Below, piece by piece: positions 17,118-24,651 of a stretch of DNA of 64,000 nt (the first letter of the stretch is position 1; each line of letters starts with the position of its first letter). A program made the translations under genes and the position numbers. This DNA is from Sphaerisporangium rufum (GTDB lineage: Bacteria; Actinomycetota; Actinomycetes; Streptosporangiales; Streptosporangiaceae): positions 20,695 to 84,694 of the forward strand of contig NZ_BOOU01000069.1 in NCBI RefSeq assembly GCF_016863395.1, written 5' to 3'. Under the pieces are notes generated by a model. The model saw only the letters and a program-made list of their open reading frames with translations. It was not told the origin of the DNA and did not search any database.

Positions 17118-17503
17118 CCGTCCCAGCGCCGCGCGTTCTGGTCGTTCAGCGTGCCCGGAGGCTGCGGGATCACGCAGAAGGGCAGCCCGGCGGGGTCCTC
17201 CATCACCTGCCAGTGGTCGTGCACCAGCCGCAGCCGCCGGGCGCCGAGCGCCTCCAGCCGCGCGGTCTCCGCCGCCAGATCGTCGGTGTGGATGTCGAGG
17301 TGGACCCGGGCGGGCCCGCTGCCGAGCCGCTGGACGAGCAGGGCGAACGCCTCCCCGGGCAGGTGGGCGCCGTGGTACTCCGGATACCGCTCGAACGGGA
17401 CCAGCTCCTGCCCGGTCGCCCCCTGCCAGAATGCGAGTTCCTTGTCGTGGTCGGCCTCCGGCACGTCGATCACGGCCTTGTAAATCCTGCTGTAGTGCGC
17501 CAT
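17114..17503 (-). CDS. VOC-family (glyoxalase-like) protein
   Basis: The product (129 aa) has the vicinal-oxygen-chelate fold in one module of paired repeats: YKAVIDVPEADHDKELAFW, HLPGEAFALLVQRLG, RVHLDIHTDDLAAE and HWQVMEDPAGLPFCVIPQP. His and Glu residues at the ends of the strands could bind a metal. No substrate can be read. A 12-bp inverted repeat stands just upstream of the start. Confidence 0.85.
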   Translation of the reverse strand: MAHYSRIYKAVIDVPEADHDKELAFWQGATGQELVPFERYPEYHGAHLPGEAFALLVQRLGSGPARVHLDIHTDDLAAETARLEALGARRLRLVHDHWQVMEDPAGLPFCVIPQPPGTLNDQNARRWDG

Positions 17504-17518
17504 CCCCCCATCCTTCCG

Positions 17519-17560
17519 CCACCGGGGTTCGCCGGACGCTCGTCAGGTGAACCCCGGTGG
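17519..17560. promoter_or_regulatory. inverted repeat upstream of VOC gene
   Basis: CCACCGGGGTTC at 17519-17530 is perfectly matched by its reverse complement at 17549-17560 with an 18-nt spacer. It lies 16 nt upstream of the VOC start, so it could be an operator or a 5' leader hairpin. Confidence 0.5.
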
Positions 17561-17681
17561 GCGGCGGCGCCGCCGGCTGGCGACGCCTGAGCCGGGACAT
17601 CCGTCCTGACCGCTGGCCGCCGGGAGTGGTTCGGCACCCCTACACGCGTGACCCTGTCGAGAAAAGTCGGAGATTTCCGTA

Positions 17682-17705
17682 CCGACGTGCCGACGTGCCG
17701 ACGCG
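17682..17705. repeat. three direct 8-bp repeats
   Basis: CCGACGTG occurs twice in tandem, then CCGACGCG. The repeats lie in the gene-free interval between two minus-strand genes. Their role is not apparent. Confidence 0.4.
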
Positions 17706-17737
17706 AGGGAGCGGCCAACGTGCCAGGAGAAATCACG

Positions 17738-18307
17738 TCAAGCCGTAACTCGCGTGGGCCGGTACCTCAGGGCGACCGCCCCCGACCGGAACTCACGGCG
17801 GTCCACGGGCTCGAGCTGGATGCGCTCGCGCAGACCGGCGAGCAACGTCGGCCCGTGCCCGGCAAGGAGCGGCTGCACCAGGAACTCGTACTCGTCGATC
17901 AGTCCCAGATCCGCCAACGCCAGGGGGAGCGTCACGCCACCCACCCACAGGCCCTCGCCTGACTCCTGCTTGAGCCGCTGAACCGCTTGCCCGACGTCGC
18001 CTCGCACCAGCTCGGCGTTCCAATCGGCCGCGCTCAGCGTGCTCGACACGACGTACTTCTTCGCCCGGTCGATGGTCTCGGCGAACGGGATCTGCCAGTC
18101 AGCCATCCAGTCAGGCCACGTGCCCGTGGCCGGCTTCCGCCACGCCGACTCCATCATCTCGTAGGTCACCCGGCCGAACAGCAGGGCATCGGCTCGCCCC
18201 ATCTCAGCGGTCCAGTAACGCATCGACTCCTCGTCCGGGGCGAGCCCTGCCTCGTGATGGCAGCAGCCGTCGAGCGTGACGTTGATCGAGTATCGGAGTG
18301 GTCTCAT
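17738..18307 (-). CDS. dihydrofolate reductase/RibD C-terminal domain protein
   Basis: The product (189 aa) belongs to the small deaminase-reductase-like family: YSINVTLDGCCHHEAGL at the start, DALLFGRVTYEMM in the nucleotide site, YVVSSTL, and WVGGVTLPLALADLGLIDEYEFLVQPLLAGHG. It would bind NADPH and reduce an unknown small molecule. A palindrome (18347-18368) lies 40 nt upstream of its start. Confidence 0.88.
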   Translation of the reverse strand: MRPLRYSINVTLDGCCHHEAGLAPDEESMRYWTAEMGRADALLFGRVTYEMMESAWRKPATGTWPDWMADWQIPFAETIDRAKKYVVSSTLSAADWNAELVRGDVGQAVQRLKQESGEGLWVGGVTLPLALADLGLIDEYEFLVQPLLAGHGPTLLAGLRERIQLEPVDRREFRSGAVALRYRPTRVTA

Positions 18308-18346
18308 CTTGTCGCTCTCCCTTGATGCGCGCAGCGCGTTTTCACC

Positions 18347-18368
18347 AGCCGTCTACATAGACGGCTGT
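18347..18368. promoter_or_regulatory. 22-bp palindrome between two minus-strand genes
   Basis: CAGCCGTCTA and TAGACGGCTG form perfect 10-bp arms around a 2-nt centre. On the minus strand it lies after the ATPase gene and 40 nt before the RibD-like gene. The tight centre favours a protein site over an RNA hairpin, but a terminator is also possible. Confidence 0.5.
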
Positions 18369-18572
18369 CGCCGCGATTTCTAATCGGCGCCCGATCGCGG
18401 CGCTCCGTCCCACCCAGCGGGCGGCCCCCTTCCGGTCCTGCGCCGGACCGTGGGGAAGAGCCGCGCAGGGCGCCGCTGCCGATCCGATCGATCACCTCCG
18501 CCCTGAAGCCGGCGTCCGGGCGGAGATCGGAGAGCGGCGCCGCTGGTGACCGCACTTCGGGCAGGCGCCGGT

Positions 18573-18995
18573 TCATGAGCGCGCCTCGAACCAGATCGTG
18601 CGGCCCCGGTCGTGGGAGCGCCATCCCCAAGCTGTGGACAACTCCCGGACCAGCCACAGACCGCGACCGCTCTCGCCGAGCGGGTCCACCCGCTCCGGGA
18701 TCACTGGCAGATCAACAGGGGACCCCTCGTCGGTCACCTCGACGCGGACCGTTCCTCCGTCGTCGTGCACCCGGATGTGCACCATGCCGCCCGGCCGGTG
18801 GCCCGACCGCGAGTGGCGGACGGCGTTGGTGAAGACCTCGCTCACCAGCGTCTCGACGTCGTCCAGCAGTTCGTCGTCCAGCACCCGCCCGCCGGCCTGG
18901 CGCAGCACCGAACGCACGTACGCCCGGGCCACGTGGACCGAACCGTCGAGGCCCGGCAGATCGACCTTGCCGAGAAGGGCGCCCATGGTTCGCAC
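18573..18995 (-). CDS. WhiJ-associated HATPase_c anti-sigma-like protein
   Basis: A 140-aa GHKL-type ATP-binding domain alone. The N-box is SEVFTNAVRHS and the G2-like loop is GRGLWLVRELS; the G1 region reads TDEGSP. Such single-domain proteins resemble SpoIIAB/RsbW kinases and are common beside DUF5753 regulators and DUF397 proteins. GTG start with AGGAGG. It is divergent from such a regulator here, suggesting one module. Confidence 0.85.
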   Translation of the reverse strand: MRTMGALLGKVDLPGLDGSVHVARAYVRSVLRQAGGRVLDDELLDDVETLVSEVFTNAVRHSRSGHRPGGMVHIRVHDDGGTVRVEVTDEGSPVDLPVIPERVDPLGESGRGLWLVRELSTAWGWRSHDRGRTIWFEARS

Positions 18996-19274
18996 CGCCT
19001 TACCTCCTGGATTTCCGCGAGCCGCTTTATTTCGGTGTTCTCACCCGCCTGACGGCCGGTAGGAATTGTGACCCCAGGATCATCGGGGAAATGTCCAATA
19101 GTCGTCATTCGTGCATTGAGAACCGCTTGCCGGCTCTCTTAGATTGCCGGAAGATGTATCGCGGCGAGCATTAACGCGGTGGACGATCCCGGCACGAAAA
19201 CCCCCGAGTTCCGGGGCTGGATGTGAGAAATCTGTAAGCGATTGTCAGTACGACGAAGATGGGCGAGGTGGGGA

Positions 19275-20102
19275 ATGGGCAATGATCTCGATCCGCGGTT
19301 GACGCCGGTCCAGCGCTTCGGCAGAGAGCTGGGCCGGGTGCGAAGGGATGCCGGGCTGACCCAGGCCGTGCTCGGCAAGCGACTCGGCTGCTCTTCCTCG
19401 CTCGTCGCCCATATCGAGGTGGGCGACCGCCGGCCCCGGCCCGAGCTCGCCGCCCGCTGCGACGAGGTGTTCGGCACCGGCGACCTCTTCACCCGGCTCT
19501 ACCGGAACCTGACCTCACCCGCCGGGCCGGACTGGTACCTCCGCTGGAGCGACGAGATCGAGCCGCGGGCCCGCACGCTGCGCAGCTGGGACCCGCTGCT
19601 GATCCCCGGTCTGCTCCAGACGGAGGACTACGCGCGGGCCGTCTTCCGCGGCGGCCTGGCCACCTCGGAGCGCGAGATCGAGGACGGGGTGAACGCCCGG
19701 ATGCGGCGGAAGCCGGTACTGGAGCGCGACAGACCGCCCGCACTGTGGGTCCTGCTGGACGCCGGGGTGCTGCACCGCCTGGTCGGCAGCCCCGAGGTGA
19801 TGCACCAGCAACTCGACCACCTCGCGACCATGGCCACCCGCCAGCACGTAAAGGTGCAGATCGTCCCGGAGGGCGTTCTTTGTACGGCCGGATGGATGTC
19901 GGGTTTTGTTATCGCCGAATTGCCCGACGCGCCCACAGCGGTATCCGTTGAATCGTCCGGCCGGGGAGAGGTGTCGGCCGAACATGATTTCGTCTCGATG
20001 ATCTGGGATCGGTATGACAGGATAAGAGCGGACGCGTGCCCATCCGGGCAATCGCTCGACATCATCAAGGAGGCCCAAGAGCAATGGAAGCAACAGATCT
20101 GA
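19275..20102 (+). CDS. XRE-type regulator with DUF5753 domain
   Basis: Residues 10-70 of this 275-aa protein are a helix-turn-helix of the XRE type: RRDAGLTQAVLGKRLGCSSS and LVAHIEVGDRRPRPE. Residues 100-270 are DUF5753, with WDPLLIPGLLQTEDYARAV, QQLDHLATMATRQHVKVQIVP and FVIAELPDAPTAVSVE. WhiJ and relatives have this layout. ATG 19275 follows GAGGTGGGGA. It overlaps the next gene (DUF397) by 19 nt, so they are translated together. Confidence 0.93.
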   Translation: MGNDLDPRLTPVQRFGRELGRVRRDAGLTQAVLGKRLGCSSSLVAHIEVGDRRPRPELAARCDEVFGTGDLFTRLYRNLTSPAGPDWYLRWSDEIEPRARTLRSWDPLLIPGLLQTEDYARAVFRGGLATSEREIEDGVNARMRRKPVLERDRPPALWVLLDAGVLHRLVGSPEVMHQQLDHLATMATRQHVKVQIVPEGVLCTAGWMSGFVIAELPDAPTAVSVESSGRGEVSAEHDFVSMIWDRYDRIRADACPSGQSLDIIKEAQEQWKQQI

Positions 20103-20308
20103 CCGGCACGGACCTATCGCACGCCGCGTGGAAGAAGAGCTCGCGTAGTGGTGACAGCGGCGGGAACTGTGTCGAGGTCGCTTCGAACCTCCCCGGGGTC
20201 GTCGGGGTGCGGGACAGCAAGCGGCCGGCCGTTCCGGCGCTGATCTTCACCCCCGGCGCGTGGTCGATGTTCTTGGGCGGCGTCAAGGGCGGCGACTTCG
20301 ACCACTGA
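20084..20308 (+). CDS. DUF397 small protein
   Basis: The 74-aa product has the family pattern AAWKKSSRSGDSGGNCVEVA, VGVRDSKRPAVPALIFTPGAW. DUF397 proteins act with DUF5753 regulators in development and antibiotic control in streptomycetes. The ATG overlaps the regulator gene, after AGGAGG. The partner ATPase is divergent at 18573. Confidence 0.93.
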   Translation: MEATDLTGTDLSHAAWKKSSRSGDSGGNCVEVASNLPGVVGVRDSKRPAVPALIFTPGAWSMFLGGVKGGDFDH

Positions 20309-20328
20309 GGTCGATGTGCCGTCCGATG

Positions 20329-21249
20329 TCACCGGCCGGCAGCGTCGTTACCGGCCGAATCGGCACCTGCTTCATCGTCGATGAACCGCAGCACGCGGGC
20401 GTTGACCGCTTCCGGCGCCTCCAGCGGAAGCCCGTGGCCGATGCCCGGCAGGATCTCGGCGCGGGCCCCCGAGATGAAGGTGCTCGCGTGCCTTAGCGCC
20501 TTGCGCGGGGTGACCAGGATGCTGCGCCCGGAGATCAGGACGAGCGCGGGCAGGCGGATCGAGCGCAACTCCTCATCGGTGAACGGCCTGGCCCCCGGGC
20601 GGGAGGACGGGCGGAACGTCCGCGTGCTCAGCATGATCGGGGCCATCAGCCGGGCCGGGGCGATCAGCGCGTGGTTGGCCAGCACTCGCGCGAACCAGGG
20701 CCGGAACCGGCGCGGGAAGAGCATCGCGACCAGGCCGCCGAGCGTGGCGGCCAGGAAGCGGGGCGGGACCTTCTGCAGGCCGCCGGGGTCGAGCAGGGTG
20801 ACCGAGGCCAGGCGTTCGGCGCCGTACACGGCCTGGTTGAGCGTCAGCCAGCCACCGTAGGACACGCCGACCAGGTGCACGCGTTCCAGGCCGAGCCCGG
20901 CGAGCACCTCGTTCACCCAGGCGGCATTGTCCTGGGAGTCCTTGGCCACGGTGTGCTGGACGCTGCGACCGGGGTCGTCGATGGTGTCGATGGCGTAGAC
21001 GGGGTGGCGCTCGCCGAACGCCTCGACCTGCGGGAACCAGTTGGAGGAGTTCGCGCCGTGTCCGTGCAGCAGCACGATGGGCTCTCCTCGCTCGGCTCCG
21101 GTGCGATGGACGTGCACGACGCCGAAGCGGGTCTCGACGTCGTACTCCTCCCGGGGCATGGGCCACATGCCCATGGCCTCCTCGTAAGCCTGGAGGAACC
21201 GGGTTCTCGCCTCTTCGCTGACGAAGCGGCCGACAGCGGTCCTGGTCAT
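20329..21249 (-). CDS. alpha/beta-hydrolase
   Basis: The 306-aa product has an alpha/beta-hydrolase core: oxyanion loop HGHGANSS, nucleophile motif GVSYGG, and GIGHGLPLEAPEAV holding the likely catalytic His. The acid may be the Asp in TLLDPGGLQ or one further on. It could be an esterase, epoxide hydrolase or C-C hydrolase. ATG with GAGGAGG. It shares a promoter region of 70 nt with a divergent TetR gene, and a 15-bp palindrome stands between them, so it is probably the regulator's target. Confidence 0.9.
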   Translation of the reverse strand: MTRTAVGRFVSEEARTRFLQAYEEAMGMWPMPREEYDVETRFGVVHVHRTGAERGEPIVLLHGHGANSSNWFPQVEAFGERHPVYAIDTIDDPGRSVQHTVAKDSQDNAAWVNEVLAGLGLERVHLVGVSYGGWLTLNQAVYGAERLASVTLLDPGGLQKVPPRFLAATLGGLVAMLFPRRFRPWFARVLANHALIAPARLMAPIMLSTRTFRPSSRPGARPFTDEELRSIRLPALVLISGRSILVTPRKALRHASTFISGARAEILPGIGHGLPLEAPEAVNARVLRFIDDEAGADSAGNDAAGR

Positions 21250-21260
21250 CGCGTCCTCCT

Positions 21261-21294
21261 CGATTTTGGTAGTACCATCGTACTACCAAAATCG
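21261..21294. promoter_or_regulatory. TetR operator, 15-bp perfect arms
   Basis: CGATTTTGGTAGTAC at 21261-21275 is perfectly mirrored at 21280-21294 around a CATC centre. It fills the middle of the 70-nt divergent region between the hydrolase and the TetR gene, so one bound repressor would block both promoters. Its AT-rich outer arms stand out in this GC-rich DNA. Confidence 0.88.
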
Positions 21295-21319
21295 GATGGC
21301 TGGGTGAGAGGGTGGTCCC

Positions 21320-21937
21320 ATGCCGAAGCTGGCCGACCACGGCGAGCGGCGCGCGCAGATCGCCGAGGCGCTCCTGCGCATCGCCGGGAGCAAAGGGCTG
21401 CATGCCGTCACCATGCGGTCGGTCGCGGCGGAGGCGGGTTTCGCGGTGGCCGTCGTGCAGTACTACTTCGAGTCCAAGGAGAAGCTGCTGCTGTTCGCGC
21501 TACAGCACCTGGCGCACCGGCTGGCCGAGCGGGTCCGGGCACGGGTGGGCGCGGCCGGGCCGGGCGCGGGCGGTCTTCGCGCCGTCGAGGCCGTCCTCAC
21601 CGAGGCGGTTCCCGCGGACGAGGAGAGCCGGATCTTCCACCTTGTCTACACGGCATACGCGGTCCTGTCGGTGACCGACCCGGCGCTGGCCGCCCAGCCC
21701 TTCCTGGACGCCCCCGACCGGATGCAGGCCTTCGTCGCCGACCGGTTGTGCGAGGCCCGAGACACCGGAGAGGCCGCCGCCAATCTCGACCCGGAGATCG
21801 AGGCGGCCGGCCTGCTCGCCATGTCGGCGGGTCTAGGCACCAGCGTCCTGCTGGGCCAGCGCACCGCCGACCAGGCCCTGCACATCCTGCGCCATCACCT
21901 CGCCCGCCTCGCCGTGCCCGACGCCTCCCGGCGCTGA
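21320..21937 (+). CDS. TetR-family repressor
   Basis: Residues 10-60 of this 205-aa protein are the DNA-binding domain: ERRAQIAEALLRIAGSKGLHAVTMRSVAAEAGFAVAVVQYYFESKEKLL. The C-terminal ligand domain is long helices (EAVLTEAVPADEE, VYTAYAVLSV). It is of the TetR/AcrR type with a BetI-like C-half. GAGAGGGTGG precedes the ATG. The divergent hydrolase and the shared palindrome indicate local control; ligand unknown. Confidence 0.92.
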   Translation: MPKLADHGERRAQIAEALLRIAGSKGLHAVTMRSVAAEAGFAVAVVQYYFESKEKLLLFALQHLAHRLAERVRARVGAAGPGAGGLRAVEAVLTEAVPADEESRIFHLVYTAYAVLSVTDPALAAQPFLDAPDRMQAFVADRLCEARDTGEAAANLDPEIEAAGLLAMSAGLGTSVLLGQRTADQALHILRHHLARLAVPDASRR

Positions 21938-22021
21938 CCCGGTTCACCGGGTGGCACGGCGTACGGGCGCGGGCGTGGTGACGCGGCAGCGGCCCCGGGC
22001 CGCCTAGTGGCGTGGTCCGGC

Positions 22022-22052
22022 TTGACCTTGACACGGTGATAAGCCCTTCACT
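22022..22052 (+). promoter_or_regulatory. MerR-type promoter with 19-bp spacer and dyad operator
   Basis: A -35 TTGACC (22022-22027) and a -10-like TTCACT (22047-22052) are separated by 19 bp, the over-long spacing that MerR proteins correct by twisting DNA. In the spacer, CTTGACAC and GTGATAAG (22027-22043) form an imperfect dyad around G. It lies directly before the operon that encodes a MerR-HEAT fusion. Confidence 0.65.
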
Positions 22053-22073
22053 GTGGTCGAGGAGGTGGTCTCC

Positions 22074-22733
22074 ATGGCCATGCCGGACGAGGACCCGAAC
22101 ACGATGCGCGCCCTCCGGGCGCTGGAGAACGAAGATCAGTCGGTGCGGCTGCGGGCGGCGCTGGCGGTCGGCACGAACCCGGATCCGCGGTTCGTCGACA
22201 AGCTCATCGAGCGATGCGCGATCGAGCCGGAGTTCCTCGTGCGCGACATGCTCACCTGGGCACTCACCCGCCACTCGTCGGCGATGACGGTCCCGCAGCT
22301 GATCGGGGAGCTCCGCTCGCCGCGCGCGCAGGCACGCAGCCAGGCGCTGCACACCCTGTCCAAGGTCGGTGACCGGCAGGCGTGGCCGGCGATCACCCGG
22401 GAGCTGCTGACCGACGCCGACGACGAGGTGGCCCGGGCCGCCTGGCGCGCCGCCGTCGTCCTGGTACCCGAAGGGGAGGAGTCCGGGCTGGCCGCGGTCC
22501 TGGTGACGCAGCTCGGCCGCGGCGGGCGCGAGGCCCAGCTGAGCCTCAGCCGGGCGCTGGTCGCGCTCGGCGAGGCGATCACGCCGGTCCTGCAAACCGC
22601 CAAGACGGATCCCGAGCCCCGGGTGCGCCGGCACGCCATCGCCACCGAAGGGCTGCTCCTCGACCCCGACGCCGGGTTCGAGTACGCGATCGAGGAGGCC
22701 AAGCGCATCGTAGCCTTGGGTACGAACGGCTAG
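22074..22733 (+). CDS. HEAT-repeat protein
   Basis: The product (219 aa) is an alpha-helical repeat protein: LENEDQSVRLRAALAVG, LRSPRAQARSQALHTLSKVGD, LTDADDEVARAAWRAAVVLVP and TDPEPRVRRHAIATEG, i.e. about six HEAT units. No catalytic motif. HEAT repeats bind proteins or peptides. The ATG at 22074 has GAGGAGGTGG upstream. It is followed 15 nt later by a MerR-HEAT fusion, so both belong to one operon and the two HEAT scaffolds may interact. Confidence 0.88.
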   Translation: MAMPDEDPNTMRALRALENEDQSVRLRAALAVGTNPDPRFVDKLIERCAIEPEFLVRDMLTWALTRHSSAMTVPQLIGELRSPRAQARSQALHTLSKVGDRQAWPAITRELLTDADDEVARAAWRAAVVLVPEGEESGLAAVLVTQLGRGGREAQLSLSRALVALGEAITPVLQTAKTDPEPRVRRHAIATEGLLLDPDAGFEYAIEEAKRIVALGTNG

Positions 22734-22748
22734 GAGGGACGCCAGGCG

Positions 22749-23747
22749 GTGCTGATCGGCGAGGTGGCACGACGGTCCGGGGTGAGCGCCCGCATGCTCC
22801 GGCACTACGAGTCGCTCGGCCTGGTACGGCCGGCGGATCGTACCGGCAGCGGCTACCGGGAGTACTCCGGCGAGGACATCCAGCGGATCTTCCACATCGA
22901 GAGCCTGCGGTCCCTCGGGCTGTCGCTGCGCGAGGTGGGCCGGGCGCTGGACGATCCCGGCTTCGCGCCCGCGGCGCTGGTGGACGACCTGATCCGCCAG
23001 ACGCGGGAGCGCATCGCGGGCGAGGTGGAACTGCTCACCCGGCTGCGCCGGATCGGTGCCGCCGAACCCGCCGGCTGGGAGGAGGTCCTGCGGATCGTCG
23101 CGCTGCTGCAGGCCCTGGGCTCGGAGAGCGCCGCCGGACGCCAGCGCGCGGCCCTGTCCGCGGCCGGCGAGGTGCCGGTGGAGGTGCTGGTCGAGGCGGT
23201 GTTGAGCGAGCCGAACCCGAACGTCGCCGGCGCCCTCCGCTGGGCGCTGGCGCGGTCGGGTGATGGCGGGCCGGCCCTGCTGGCGGAAGGGCTCGGCTCG
23301 CCGGCGCCCGCCGTGCGGCGGCGCGCCGTCGAGTCCATCGCCAAGCTCCCGGGCGACGAGGCGACCGCGCTGCTCCGCGACGCCCTCACGCACGCCGACC
23401 ACGGGGTCCGCGGCCATGCGGCGCTGGCCCTCGGGGCGCGTGGCGTGGCCGACGCGGTTCCCACGCTCATCGACATGATCGTCCAGGGGGTGAACGACGT
23501 CGACGCGGCCGACGCGCTGGGCGCGCTGGCGGCCGATCCCGCCCTGGCGGACCGGATCGCCACCGGACTGGTCGACCGCCTCACCCAGGTCTCAGATGAT
23601 CCGCCCGCTCGTGGCCGGCTGACCCAGGCGCTCGCCGACATCCCCGGGGCCACGGTGACCCGTGCCCTGACCGCCCTGTCCCAGGACGCCGACCGCGCCG
23701 TCGCCCTCACCGCGACCTACCTCCTCAAGCTCCGCGCCACCCGGTGA
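22749..23747 (+). CDS. MerR-family regulator fused to a HEAT-repeat domain
   Basis: Residues 1-110 of the 332-aa product are a standard MerR DNA-binding and dimer region: LIGEVARRSGVSARMLRHYE, GYREYSGEDIQRIFHIESL. Residues 130-330 are HEAT repeats (SEPNPNVAGALRWAL, LGSPAPAVRRRAVESIAKLPGDE, THADHGVRGHAALALGARG). MerR proteins normally bear a small metal- or ligand-binding tail; here the effector part is a protein-binding scaffold. The GTG at 22749 is in frame after AGGAGGG. Its likely operator stands before the upstream HEAT gene. Confidence 0.9.
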   Translation: MLIGEVARRSGVSARMLRHYESLGLVRPADRTGSGYREYSGEDIQRIFHIESLRSLGLSLREVGRALDDPGFAPAALVDDLIRQTRERIAGEVELLTRLRRIGAAEPAGWEEVLRIVALLQALGSESAAGRQRAALSAAGEVPVEVLVEAVLSEPNPNVAGALRWALARSGDGGPALLAEGLGSPAPAVRRRAVESIAKLPGDEATALLRDALTHADHGVRGHAALALGARGVADAVPTLIDMIVQGVNDVDAADALGALAADPALADRIATGLVDRLTQVSDDPPARGRLTQALADIPGATVTRALTALSQDADRAVALTATYLLKLRATR

Positions 23748-23926
23748 GCGGGCCGTTCCCGGGGGCGCCACCGCCGCTCGGCGACATGACGTCCCGGAGG
23801 CGGGGCGGGATGGACGTGTGGCTCAGCGTCCGGAGCCATGCCGCCGCGCGGTCCGTCCGGTACTGATCTTTACGCGCAGGGAGAAGAACACGAAGATCCG
23901 TGCCCATCTGAGGTTAGCGTCGCGAT

Positions 23927-24463
23927 ATGCCGACAGAGATCGTTTATGAGACGCATTCCTTGAGCGAGGACAACGATCGCGGGATCGCCACCGGATGGCT
24001 GCCCGGACGCCTGTCCGAGCGGGGCCGGCGGCTGGCCGCGGAACTGGGCGAGCGACGCCGGGCGGACGGCCTGACCGCCGTGTTCACCTCCGACCTGGCC
24101 CGGGCGGCCGAGACCGCCGCGCTGGCGTTCGCCGGGTCCGGCGTTCCGGTCCTGCACGACTGGCGGCTCCGCGAGTGCGACTACGGCGACCGCAACGGCA
24201 TGCCCGCCGCCCAGTTGCACCGCAGCCGCTCCGAGCACCTCGACCGGCCCTACCCGGGCGGGGAGAGCTGGCGGCAGGCGGTGCACCGGGTCGGCCGCTT
24301 CCTCGACGACCTGCCGCTGCGCTGGAACGACACCCGGATCCTGGTGATCGGGCACGTTGCCACCCGCTGGGCGTTCGACCACATCCTGGACGGCGTCCCG
24401 CTGGAAGACCTGGTGGACGCCGATTTCGCCTGGCGCGAAGGCTGGGAGTACCGCCTCCCCTGA
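23927..24463 (+). CDS. histidine phosphatase family protein with THS motif
   Basis: This 178-aa product has the phosphoglycerate mutase-like layout: a strand ending YETHSLSED where the family normally has RHG, TSDLARAAETA, GDRNGMPAAQLH, PYPGGESWRQAV and RILVIGHVATRWA. The nucleophile His is kept in THS, and the second His in IGH; the first Arg is a Thr. Related THS proteins exist in actinomycetes and may still hydrolyse phosphoesters. Cytosolic. Gene alone on its strand. Confidence 0.85.
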   Translation: MPTEIVYETHSLSEDNDRGIATGWLPGRLSERGRRLAAELGERRRADGLTAVFTSDLARAAETAALAFAGSGVPVLHDWRLRECDYGDRNGMPAAQLHRSRSEHLDRPYPGGESWRQAVHRVGRFLDDLPLRWNDTRILVIGHVATRWAFDHILDGVPLEDLVDADFAWREGWEYRLP

Positions 24464-24651
24464 CGGTGAAGCCACCTCGGTGCCCGGTGGGCGGCGGACG
24501 CCGATCAGGGAGACGGGATCTTGGTTTCTCGCACTCATCGCCGGAGTGCGGCAGGCTGATCAAGGGGAGATGGCGCCGCCGCGAGTCGGGGATGAGCGTC
24601 ATCTGCACTGGACCATCAGCTGCCCGTCGGATATGCCACAGGAGTCCTTCG

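Noticed and set aside
17557..17748. Short plus-strand frame between VOC and RibD-like genes
   Set aside because: Arg/Pro-rich, no ribosome site; sits over direct repeats.
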